From NCBI GenBank assembly GCA_964599885.1, contig CAZRHH010000017.1, forward strand, positions 1-47,949: DNA of 47,949 bases, in the 5' to 3' direction. Every line of letters begins with the position of its first letter. The first letter of the stretch is position 1. Below, piece after piece: positions 33,181 to 40,800 of this stretch. A model generated the notes under the pieces. It saw nothing but the letters and a program-made list of their open reading frames with translations. It had not been told where the DNA came from and made no database searches. Origin of the DNA: CAZRHH01 sp964599885 (lineage in GTDB: Bacteria > Chloroflexota > Dehalococcoidia > DSTF01 > JACRBR01). The position numbers and the translations under genes were made by a program.

Positions 33181-33197
33181 CGTCTTGCCGCAAGACG
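33181..33197. repeat. 7-bp inverted repeat between phosphoesterase and secreted-protein genes
   Basis: CGTCTTG and CAAGACG are separated by 3 bases. On the minus strand the following bases are AAAA, not T, so it is not a convincing terminator for the phosphoesterase gene. It may be an operator. Confidence 0.3.
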
Positions 33198-33247
33198 TGG
33201 GGTCGAGCGCTCGTGTCGCAGGAGCGCGGTAAGCCGTGTGTCCGCCG

Positions 33248-33931
33248 TCAGTCGGGCGTCCAGAACGCCGTGTTGCGCGGCGACGGCTCGTTGCGCGCCG
33301 GATTCGGCAGCGACGCACGGCCGGGGATGATCGCCGGATCGACGGCGGCGCGCGTCGGATCCTGATAGTCGTCGAACGTTACTTCGCCGCTCGCGGTGTC
33401 GAGGATTGCGTACGAGAGGCGGAAGCCGTTGCGACCGTCGCGCGCTTCGCCGGCTGAGCCGGGATTGATGATCAGCGTGCGGCCGATGCGTTCGGCCATC
33501 TGGTAATGCGTGTGGCCGAGCACGACGTAATCGGCATCGAGTTCGGCCAGCCGCGAGAGAGACGGGCTGTTCGGGTAGATGTAGTCGTTGTGCGGTTCGA
33601 ACGGGCTGCCATGCACGATGACGAGCGACTTGCCGCCGAGGGTGGTATCGATGCGGTGCGGTTGGGCCGCCATGTACGCCAGCGCGTCCTGCCGCACGCT
33701 GGGCAACGAGCGCGCCCGTTCACCCCATGCGCTGAGCAACGTGTCTTCGTGATTGCCGAGCACGTACCGGGTGCCCCGTTCGCGGAGCAGATCGATGACC
33801 TCGTTCGAGAAGCGGAACTGGTAGACGGCATCGCCCGCGCACAGCAATTCGTCCACCGCGCCCATGCGGTTGAGGGCGATCTGGAGCGCTTCGTAGTTGC
33901 AATGAACGTCGGAGACGATGCCGATGCGCAT
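33248..33931 (-). CDS. Calcineurin-like metallophosphoesterase (YfcE/MJ0936-type)
   Basis: The 227-residue protein starts at the ATG at 33931 (MRIGIVSDVHCN). The metallophosphoesterase metal motifs are SDVHCN (8-13), a CAGDAV loop, GNHED and GHTHY, with GSPFEP and NPGSAGEARDG near the end. This is the family that hydrolyses phosphodiesters or small phosphates with two metal ions. The substrate is unknown. A longer open frame upstream is not supported. Heptad repeats separate it from the MATE gene upstream on the same strand. Confidence 0.88.
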   Translation of the reverse strand: MRIGIVSDVHCNYEALQIALNRMGAVDELLCAGDAVYQFRFSNEVIDLLRERGTRYVLGNHEDTLLSAWGERARSLPSVRQDALAYMAAQPHRIDTTLGGKSLVIVHGSPFEPHNDYIYPNSPSLSRLAELDADYVVLGHTHYQMAERIGRTLIINPGSAGEARDGRNGFRLSYAILDTASGEVTFDDYQDPTRAAVDPAIIPGRASLPNPARNEPSPRNTAFWTPD

Positions 33932-33947
33932 GACTGGAGTATGAAGT

Positions 33948-33975
33948 GGGAGGCGAGAAGCGGGAAGCGAGAGGC
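33948..33975 (+). repeat. Heptad repeat, family B, 4 units
   Basis: Units GGGAGGC, GAGAAGC, GGGAAGC and GAGAGGC run head to tail without gaps, in the space between the phosphoesterase and MATE genes. Confidence 0.8.
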
Positions 33976-33987
33976 GGCAAGGACCTA

Positions 33988-34007
33988 CCCAGTCCCCAAT
34001 CCCCAGT
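33988..34007 (+). repeat. Heptad repeat, family C (CCCCART), 3 units
   Basis: CCCAGT, CCCCAAT and CCCCAGT follow 12 bases after the family B array. The unit equals heptanucleotide repeats reported in filamentous cyanobacteria (established knowledge, from memory). Confidence 0.65.
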
Positions 34008-34016
34008 ACCTGATGC

Positions 34017-35390
34017 CTACACCCGCATGTGTTTCCACTTGCCGGCGCGGAAGCGGCGAAGCACAAGCGCGGCGCGCACCCAGTTTTCGGTAAGCGCGGC
34101 GAGCCAGGCGAAGGGAGCGGTCAGCCCGAAACCAATGACCATGAGCGCAGCGAGCGGGACGCGGATGCCCCAGGCGGTGAACGTGAATGTGCCGAGTACG
34201 AAGCGCACATCGCCGGCGCCACGCAGCGCGCCCGAGAGCGACGAGTGGATACCGAGCGCGGGAAGCGCGAACGCGAAGACGCGCAGCAGGTTCGTGCCGG
34301 TGTGCACGACGTCGGGATCGTCGACGAACGCCCGGACGATGTAGGGCGCCAGCGTGAATTGCACGGCGCCCATCACACACAGCGTGCTCGTCGCGAAGAA
34401 CTGCGCGCGTCGGGCGACGGCTTCGGCCAGCTCTGGTTGCCCGGCTCCGAGATAGCGTCCGACGAGCGCCGTCGCCGCGGTGCCGAGCGCGAATCCGGGC
34501 AGGATCGCCAGTTCGAGCGAACGCAGGGCGAGTGAGTGGGCGGCGAGTTGGTCGGTGCCGAGGCGGGCGATGATGCGCGTGTAGACGAGAAACGCCAGCA
34601 TGAACTGAGCCTCTTCGAGCCCGACGGGCAGCCCGATACGGAGCAGGCGGCGGAACGCGTAGTCCTTCGCGCGCCTCATGCCGCGCACGCTCATGCTAAC
34701 GGGCGCCGCGCCGCTCGCGACGAGCGCCAACGCCAGCGTCCCGCCAACGACGCTCCCCGAGGCGTATCCGACGCCGGAAGCGAGCGTACCGAGATCCGCC
34801 AGCGTGCCGCTGATCAGCAGCAGCGTGACGACCGCGTTGACCAGGTTGACGACGATCAGAATCACCATCGTCATCCAGGTGTTGCCCATGCCGCGGAGGG
34901 AACCGGCGACGGCGTACAGCACCATCAGCGGTGCGAATCCGAGCGAACCGGCGCGGAGGTACTCGACGCCGTGCGGGACGACGGCCGGTTCGGCGCCCAT
35001 CACCCGCATCAGTTGTGGCGCGAAGGCAAACACGATCGCCGTACAGAGCAGGCCCCAAACCAGCGCGGCGAGGATCGCCGTGTGCAGTCCGCCCTGCACG
35101 CGCGTGCGGTCGCCGGCCCCGATGTCGCGGGCGATGACGGCCGTCGAACCGACATCGATGGCCAACGCCCCCGAGAGCGGGATCCAGAACATCAGCGTGC
35201 CGATGCCGACAGCAGCCAGACCGTCGGCGCCGACGAAGTGCCCGACGAGCGCGGCATCGACCGCGCTGAGCACCGAGATCGACAGCCGTTCGACGGCAAC
35301 GGGCCAGGCGAGTTTGAGAATCGTGCGGGAAGGCGAGTCGAGGCTGGCCGCCGGCCGAACAGGCGTGAGGGCGTCGGACTGCGTCGCCAA
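34017..35390 (-). CDS. MATE-family efflux transporter
   Basis: The 457-residue protein has 12 hydrophobic segments in two similar halves. Typical MATE features are AWPVAVERLSISVLSAVDAA in TM1, SLRGMGNTWMTM in the first half, and SGALRGAGDVRFVLGT in the second. MATE pumps export drugs or metabolites using Na+ or H+ gradients. It is the first gene of a short minus-strand run ahead of the phosphoesterase gene, which lies 85 bases downstream. The substrate is unknown. Confidence 0.92.
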   Translation of the reverse strand: MATQSDALTPVRPAASLDSPSRTILKLAWPVAVERLSISVLSAVDAALVGHFVGADGLAAVGIGTLMFWIPLSGALAIDVGSTAVIARDIGAGDRTRVQGGLHTAILAALVWGLLCTAIVFAFAPQLMRVMGAEPAVVPHGVEYLRAGSLGFAPLMVLYAVAGSLRGMGNTWMTMVILIVVNLVNAVVTLLLISGTLADLGTLASGVGYASGSVVGGTLALALVASGAAPVSMSVRGMRRAKDYAFRRLLRIGLPVGLEEAQFMLAFLVYTRIIARLGTDQLAAHSLALRSLELAILPGFALGTAATALVGRYLGAGQPELAEAVARRAQFFATSTLCVMGAVQFTLAPYIVRAFVDDPDVVHTGTNLLRVFAFALPALGIHSSLSGALRGAGDVRFVLGTFTFTAWGIRVPLAALMVIGFGLTAPFAWLAALTENWVRAALVLRRFRAGKWKHMRV

Positions 35391-35488
35391 AGAGAACCTC
35401 GGGATGCGGAATGTGGCTGAGGTTCAGGTTAGCACGGACTCACGCGCCGACAGTGTTAACCCGGCGTTTAGAGATGGCTGGAGGGTTG

Positions 35489-36532
35489 TCAGTTAATCGC
35501 GGGTTCCGCGGCAAGCGGCGCGCCGCCACCTTCGGCAGTCGATGTCTCATCGATCGCTTCGCCGCCGCCTTCGGCCGTCGGCGTATCGTCGGGTGGCGCG
35601 GTTGCACTCGGTGGTGGTTCGGTCGCATCCGGAGGCGGCGTATCGGCCGGACGTGGCGTTTCGGTCGGGTCCGGTTCGTCCGTGCGTTCGGGGCGTGGCG
35701 TGTCTTCGGGCCACGGCGTGTCCGTTGGCGGCGGCTCCGGTGTGGCGGTGTCGGGAGCGACGGGCACGGGCGGTTCGCCGGCGCCGGGAATCGCGGCCGG
35801 TGTCGCTTCCGGCGGGACCTCCTGGACGAGCAGCGGGTTGGCCGGTACAGCGACCGGGTTGAAGATACGCGGCACGCGGTGCGGCGTCAGCTTGATCTTT
35901 TGTGGCTGGCCGGGCCCGTAGTTGCCGGAGACGAGCGACTGACCTTCTTGCGGCACGCCGTCGTTGCGACGGATATCGTCGAAAGCGACGGGCAGGGACT
36001 GGGCAAAGTAGCGATCGCTCGTGCGTTGCACTTGGAAGTGGAGATGCGGACCGGGCCCTGTGTTGTCAGCATTGCAGGTGAGGCCCGTTTCACCCGAGAT
36101 ACCGATTGGCGCACCCTGGACGATCTCGTCTCCCGGGTTGACGGTGACAGAGGCGTTTGCCAGGTGCATATACAGGGACGATGTACCGTCACCGTGGTCG
36201 ATCACCACGTAGTTCTCGGTGCCGGAGAACGCCGGACTACAACCTCCCGTGTTCGAGTCGTCGCGCGTGAACGCCACTTTTCCGGAACGGGCGGCGACCA
36301 CCGTGTCGTAGTTCATACCGATGTCGAAGGCATAGGCGGCGCCGCCGTTGTGCGTGAAGGATGTCTCCTCGCCCTGGGTCACGTCCTGTATCTCGCCGCC
36401 CGCCCACGGCAGCAGGTAGCCGGGTTCCGCGGGAAACTCCGGTTCGCCCGCCGGCTTTTCGCCGCCGATGACAATCGGCGGCAGTACGGACGCGATGATG
36501 GTCACAGTCGCGAGGGCAGCAGCAAGGAACAT
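35489..36532 (-). CDS. Secreted M23-family metallopeptidase with Pro/Thr-rich tail
   Basis: A hydrophobic N-terminus (about 1-20) suggests export. The M23 zinc and catalytic residues are present: His61 and Asp70 (HNGGAAYAFD), His123 (YMHLA) and His163/His165 (HLHF). M23 enzymes cut peptidoglycan peptide bridges. Residues about 250-330 form a low-complexity tail of repeated TP/DTP/TEP units, resembling a cell-wall spanning or glycosylated stalk. It is divergent from a second M23-like gene; the two starts are 68 bases apart. The tail may fix the enzyme in the envelope. Confidence 0.88.
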   Translation of the reverse strand: MFLAAALATVTIIASVLPPIVIGGEKPAGEPEFPAEPGYLLPWAGGEIQDVTQGEETSFTHNGGAAYAFDIGMNYDTVVAARSGKVAFTRDDSNTGGCSPAFSGTENYVVIDHGDGTSSLYMHLANASVTVNPGDEIVQGAPIGISGETGLTCNADNTGPGPHLHFQVQRTSDRYFAQSLPVAFDDIRRNDGVPQEGQSLVSGNYGPGQPQKIKLTPHRVPRIFNPVAVPANPLLVQEVPPEATPAAIPGAGEPPVPVAPDTATPEPPPTDTPWPEDTPRPERTDEPDPTETPRPADTPPPDATEPPPSATAPPDDTPTAEGGGEAIDETSTAEGGGAPLAAEPAIN

Positions 36533-36600
36533 GGGGAGCGAGATACCTCAAGCTTCAGGACGTGGATACAGTATGTTCGGTCACCCGGCGGGGTTGGAGT

Positions 36601-37602
36601 ATGCGATTCTACCCTGAGATCGGAAGAGAATTGAAGCGTTATGATGAGTATGGTTGTTTCCGAAACGTAAATACAGTGCTCCTGCGCGCTCTACTACTCC
36701 TTTCAGCCGCCGCCATAGTTGTCATAACATCGCCAGCTTGCGCCTCAAGCCAGCCCGATTCGCCTCTGGCGACCGCGAGCGCTCTTCCCGGGCTTCCGTC
36801 CTCGACGCGCGAACCTGCCGCCTCGGCTACCGTCCCGCCGGCCGAGGCGGTGCGGACTCCCGGATTGGCGCCGGAGCCGTTCGGCTTTCCGCTTGATGCG
36901 GAGATGATGACCGACCTCGTGGTGGGACCGGTGGGCGCGCGGGCCATCGCGACGGGCGCCGGGCCGTCTGTGCTGGATGCGTCGGCGACGGGCCACGCCT
37001 CGGACGATTCAGCGCGCGCGAGTGCGGCTGGCTGGAACTGTCGCGTCCACCTGGAGTACGAGGGCGAACCGGCGGTCGATTGGTACGTCCAGCCGCGAAC
37101 GCCTGTGTACGCGACGATGGACGGCGTAGCGTCGCTTCTGATCAACACGTACGTCAATGCCTTCGACTTCTACGGCGTAGCTCGGGAACCATACCTGGGA
37201 GAACCAGACCGCCCGCGAGCGCCACTGTCGCCGTTTCCGGGGCCGGGCGGCGGGATGGGCGTCTACGTGGCCGTGACGAACGATCTCTACCGGACCGACT
37301 ACGGTCATCTGGCGCTGGAGGAAACTATTGCGCCGATTCCGGCGGACGCGTTCGTCGGCGGATACACGCCCAGCTTCGACTATGGTGCTGCGTTTGGTGT
37401 GCCACTCGCGTTTAACGTCTCGGAGGAGATTGCCATGTGGACGGTCCGGCGTGGTGACGTCATCGGCTACACGGGCGATGCCGGGTACTCCGAGGCGCCG
37501 CATCTGCATTACTCGATCACGCGCCGCGCGACGGGAGAGCAGCTTTGCCCAACGAGCGAAGCCGCGTTCGACGACAACGGATGGCTGACGACCGAGCCGT
37601 AA
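36601..37602 (+). CDS. Secreted M23-like peptidase
   Basis: A 333-residue protein if the ATG at 36601 is used; an in-frame GTG near 36676 just before the hydrophobic segment is possible. The signal segment (about 28-47) is followed by a Ser/Ala/Thr/Pro-rich region. The M23 core has His150 and Asp160, GH at 235-236 (DYGHL) and HLHY at 301-304, so the zinc and catalytic residues seem complete. A proline-rich insert lies between strands (about 200-218). It is transcribed divergently from the other M23 gene. Its composition is less GC-rich at the 5' end. Confidence 0.75.
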   Translation: MRFYPEIGRELKRYDEYGCFRNVNTVLLRALLLLSAAAIVVITSPACASSQPDSPLATASALPGLPSSTREPAASATVPPAEAVRTPGLAPEPFGFPLDAEMMTDLVVGPVGARAIATGAGPSVLDASATGHASDDSARASAAGWNCRVHLEYEGEPAVDWYVQPRTPVYATMDGVASLLINTYVNAFDFYGVAREPYLGEPDRPRAPLSPFPGPGGGMGVYVAVTNDLYRTDYGHLALEETIAPIPADAFVGGYTPSFDYGAAFGVPLAFNVSEEIAMWTVRRGDVIGYTGDAGYSEAPHLHYSITRRATGEQLCPTSEAAFDDNGWLTTEP

Positions 37603-37604
37603 CG

Positions 37605-37967
37605 CTACGTACGTTGTGGCAGCGGCTTCGGCGGCAGAAACACGCCGTCGGCCTTGCGAAGCACGGGCACGACGCTGACGATCGCGTCGCGGTTAAGTGG
37701 GCCGTAGATGTGGGGATAGATGCGGGCCGGGTCTTCGTACTTGATCTCGGGTGCGACGAGGCTCTTGTCGATGATCAGCGCGATATACATGCGGCGGTCG
37801 TCGCGGTAGTAGCGATTCGCGACCGCGGCCAGGTTGCGCGCGCCATCGGTGCAATGGATGAAGCCTTCCTTCTCGAAGTCGGGCGGCGTGTATGGGGTGT
37901 CGCGGTCTGCGTCGCGGAAGTACTCGGCAACCACAATGTGGAACGTTGTTTTCGTGCGCTCGGTCAT
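37605..37967 (-). CDS. DUF952 protein
   Basis: A 120-residue protein with the DUF952 signature blocks: FHIVVAEYF at the start, EGFIHCTDGARN at about 34-45, and ARIYPHIYGPLNRDAI near 81-96. The function of the family is not known, though its fold is related to ADP-ribosyltransferase-like proteins. It follows moxR with an ATGA overlap, so the two are translated together. This partnership is unusual for MoxR. Confidence 0.85.
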   Translation of the reverse strand: MTERTKTTFHIVVAEYFRDADRDTPYTPPDFEKEGFIHCTDGARNLAAVANRYYRDDRRMYIALIIDKSLVAPEIKYEDPARIYPHIYGPLNRDAIVSVVPVLRKADGVFLPPKPLPQRT

Positions 37968-38956
37968 GGCACCTCGACGCCGGCAAGAACCCGCCGGACG
38001 ATGTCTTCGGCAGTAACGTTTTCTGCTTCGGCCTCGTACGTCACGACGACGCGGTGCCGGAGCACGTCCATCGCGATCGACTTGACGTCGTCGGGCTCGA
38101 CGAAGCCGCGGCCGTTGACGAACGCGTGCGCGCGGGCGGCCTGGGCGAGATAGATGCTGGCCCTCGGCGACGCACCGTACGAGATGAGCGGCGTGAGGTC
38201 GGGCATGCGGTACGCGTCGGGTTCGCGCGTGGCGTAGACGACGTGGACGATGTAGTCGCGGAGGCGGTCGTCCATGTGTACGTCGCGCAGCGCCGACGAC
38301 GCAGCGAGGATCGCGGACGGTGCGGCGACGCGGTCGATGCCGGGGGCGGCGTCGGGCGCGACGAAGCGGTCAAGGATGCGCTTCTCTTCCTCGCGGGTCG
38401 GGTAGGTGATGTTCACCTTGAGCATGAAACGGTCGAGCTGCGCTTCCGGCAGCGCGTAGGTGCCTTCGTGCTCGATCGGGTTCTGGGTTGCCAGCACCAT
38501 GAACGGGTCTTCGAGCGGGAACGTCGTGCCGCCGATGCTCACCTGGCGCTCCTGCATCGCTTCCAGAAGCGCGGACTGCACTTTCGCGGGGGCGCGGTTG
38601 ATCTCGTCGGCGAGGACGACGTTGGCGAAGACGGGGCCGCGGCGGACATGGAACTCACCGTCCTGCGGGCTGTAGATCGTCGTGCCGGTGATGTCCGCGG
38701 GCAGCAGATCGGGCGTGAACTGGATGCGCACGAACGACGCGTCGATCGCCCGCGCCAGCGTGCTGACGGTGAGCGTCTTCGCGAGTCCCGGCACGCCTTC
38801 GATGAGGATGTGGCCGCGGCAAAGCATCGCGATGAGCAGCCGCTCGACGAGCAAATCCTGCCCAACGATGACTTTCGCAACTTCGCCCTTCACAGCATCG
38901 ATGAAGCTGCTCTGGCTGCGCACGCGCTCGTTGATGGCGGCAATATCGAGGGTCAA
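37964..38956 (-). CDS. MoxR-family AAA+ ATPase
   Basis: A 330-residue MoxR ATPase starting at a TTG with GGAG upstream. The Walker A motif is in EGVPGLAKT at about 54-62, Walker B in LADEINRAP near 115, and the sensor block MVLATQNPIEHEGTYALPEAQLDRF follows at about 150-175. MoxR proteins are chaperone-like and usually act with VWA or DUF58 proteins encoded next to them. None of these is seen here. The adjacent partner is a DUF952 protein. Co-transcription with the CoA-transferase cluster upstream is possible (75-base gap). Confidence 0.92.
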   Translation of the reverse strand: MTLDIAAINERVRSQSSFIDAVKGEVAKVIVGQDLLVERLLIAMLCRGHILIEGVPGLAKTLTVSTLARAIDASFVRIQFTPDLLPADITGTTIYSPQDGEFHVRRGPVFANVVLADEINRAPAKVQSALLEAMQERQVSIGGTTFPLEDPFMVLATQNPIEHEGTYALPEAQLDRFMLKVNITYPTREEEKRILDRFVAPDAAPGIDRVAAPSAILAASSALRDVHMDDRLRDYIVHVVYATREPDAYRMPDLTPLISYGASPRASIYLAQAARAHAFVNGRGFVEPDDVKSIAMDVLRHRVVVTYEAEAENVTAEDIVRRVLAGVEVP

Positions 38957-39031
38957 ACACTGCTCCGTCGGTGTCGCGTGCCGGCGATGTTCGCCGTCAG
39001 TCTAACGGACGCCTGAACGCCGACGGCGCGA

Positions 39032-39514
39032 TCACGCCCCGCGTGCCGCACTCCACGCCGATTCGATGGCCGCGTATTGCTCGGCCATGGCCGCCTGATC
39101 GGCGGACGTAGGAGGAAACCTCCGTCGACGCAAGTCGATCGACCATCCGTCCGCGCCGACTTGGAACATGATGGGCAATGAGAACGGCGGCGACCACGTA
39201 TGAAACTGCGTGATGTCTCGAAGCTCGAACTCGATGCGCTTGGCGAGCGGAGCAACCGAAGTGAACAGGCCGACAAGCGCGCTGATTACAGGGAGTCGAA
39301 ACACACCTGTCGCTTTGCGGGGAAGGAATATCAATCGCTGGTTCGTCAGGATCAGTTCGGCGAAGGCGGACTGACCAAATTGAGGACCCGGAGTTGGGAG
39401 ATTTGGCCAGACCCTGCCCCCGTGGCCGATCAGCGTCACCAGATCGCGGCGGTGTACTACTTCGCCGTCGCGTAGCGCGATGCCGGATGCGGGCTCGACG
39501 TTCAGCGAGGACAT
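39032..39514 (-). CDS. PH/GRAM-like domain protein
   Basis: A 160-residue cytoplasmic protein. The central block AELILTNQRLIFLPRK is the hallmark strand of bacterial PH- or GRAM-like domains, followed by a hydrophobic segment (VISALVGLF) and a second strand region (IEFELRDITQFH). A C-terminal helix ends the protein. Its start overlaps the stop of the upstream CoA-transferase gene (TGATG), so the two are co-translated. The function is unknown; membrane or lipid association is inference from the domain. Confidence 0.6.
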   Translation of the reverse strand: MSSLNVEPASGIALRDGEVVHRRDLVTLIGHGGRVWPNLPTPGPQFGQSAFAELILTNQRLIFLPRKATGVFRLPVISALVGLFTSVAPLAKRIEFELRDITQFHTWSPPFSLPIMFQVGADGWSIDLRRRRFPPTSADQAAMAEQYAAIESAWSAARGA

Positions 39515-40800
39515 CAGCTATGCAACCCGAGATTCGGCTCGCGGGCGGTGACGCCGTCGGTTTCGAGCTGCGCGATCTCGTCGTCACTCAGGCTCAGGAG
39601 ATCGCGGAAGACGTAGGCGTTGTGCTCGCCGAACATTGGCGGCGGGATCCGGACGTGGGCCGGCGTGCGCGACATGCGCCAGACGGGACCTTCCATGTCC
39701 CACGAGCCGGCGTCTGACTGGCTGATCGTTTCCCAGAAGCCGCGCGCGCGGAGATGCTCGTTCGCCATCAGTGCCGGGATACGGAGTACGGGGGCGGCGG
39801 AGACGCCGGCCGACTGCATCTCGCGTGCTGCTTCGTCCTGCGCACGCGTGCGCGTCCATGCCTTGACGATCGCGTCGAGTTCGTCGTGGTGATGGCGGCG
39901 CGACACGACGTCGGTGAAGCGGGCGTCGTGGGCGAGGGCGGGCTCTCCGATGACGCCGCAGAGGGCCGCGAACTCCGTGTCCGAGCCGATGCTGATGGCG
40001 ACCCACTCGTCATCGGTGGCGCATTCGTAAACGCCTTGCGCGCGTGAGATGTGGCGGTTGGCGACGCTTTCCGGCATCGCGCCGTCCATCTGGTAGCCCA
40101 GGATGAACTCGCCGATGTTGCCGATCATCGCTTCCCACTGCGCGACTTCGACGTGCTGACCTTCGCCGGTGCGGCGTCGGTGGTGCAGCGCGGCGATCGC
40201 GGCGCCGGCGGCGAGGGCGCCGGCGTTTGGGTCGCCGTATGCGATCGGCGACTTGTGCGGGCCCATGCCGGGATAGCCGGAGATCGATGCCAGGCCGGAG
40301 AGCTGCTCGACGTTCGTGCCGTAGGCGACGTGGTGCGACTCCGGCCCCGACTTGCCGTGGCTCGGCATCGAGACGAGGATGATGCCCCGGTTGACAGCTC
40401 GCAGATCGTCGTAGTCGAGGCGGAGTTTGCCGATCACGTCGGCGCGGTAGTTCTCGAACACGAGGTCGGACTGTGCGACGATTTGCAGCGCGAGTTCGCG
40501 CCCGCGTTCGCTTTGCAGATCGATCGTGCAGCCGTATTTGTTGCGGTTGTTGTGATTGAAGTACGCCGACTTGTTCCACCAGCGTTCAGTCTTGCCGCCG
40601 AGGAAGTGCAGCGACCGCAACATGTCCCAGCTGCGCGCCGACTCGACCTTGATCACTTCGGCGCCCATGTCGGCGAGCAGACGCGTCGCCGCCGGGCCGG
40701 CCCAGACCATCGTGAGGTCTAGGATGCGGATGCCGTCGAGCGGCAGCCCGTTGCCGGTGGCGCGCGATTCTGCTGTTGCGAATCCGCTGTGCCCGCTCAT
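39514..40800 (-). CDS. Class III CoA-transferase (CaiB/BaiF family), catalytic-type
   Basis: The 428-residue CoA-transferase moves CoA between carboxylic acids through an enzyme-bound mixed anhydride. The N-terminal block GIRILDLTMVWAGPAATRLLADMGAEVIKVES is typical. The expected catalytic Asp is Asp190 in AYGDPNAGALAAG, followed by the family helix ending GEGQHVEVAQWEA. It overlaps the upstream paralogue by 4 bases (ATGA) and the PH-like gene downstream. The two CoA-transferases probably form one complex. The substrate is unknown. Confidence 0.9.
   Translation of the reverse strand: MSGHSGFATAESRATGNGLPLDGIRILDLTMVWAGPAATRLLADMGAEVIKVESARSWDMLRSLHFLGGKTERWWNKSAYFNHNNRNKYGCTIDLQSERGRELALQIVAQSDLVFENYRADVIGKLRLDYDDLRAVNRGIILVSMPSHGKSGPESHHVAYGTNVEQLSGLASISGYPGMGPHKSPIAYGDPNAGALAAGAAIAALHHRRRTGEGQHVEVAQWEAMIGNIGEFILGYQMDGAMPESVANRHISRAQGVYECATDDEWVAISIGSDTEFAALCGVIGEPALAHDARFTDVVSRRHHHDELDAIVKAWTRTRAQDEAAREMQSAGVSAAPVLRIPALMANEHLRARGFWETISQSDAGSWDMEGPVWRMSRTPAHVRIPPPMFGEHNAYVFRDLLSLSDDEIAQLETDGVTAREPNLGLHS

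Noticed and set aside
33181..33197. 7-bp inverted repeat considered as the terminator of the phosphoesterase gene
   Set aside because: On the minus strand it is followed by AAAA, not a T-run.
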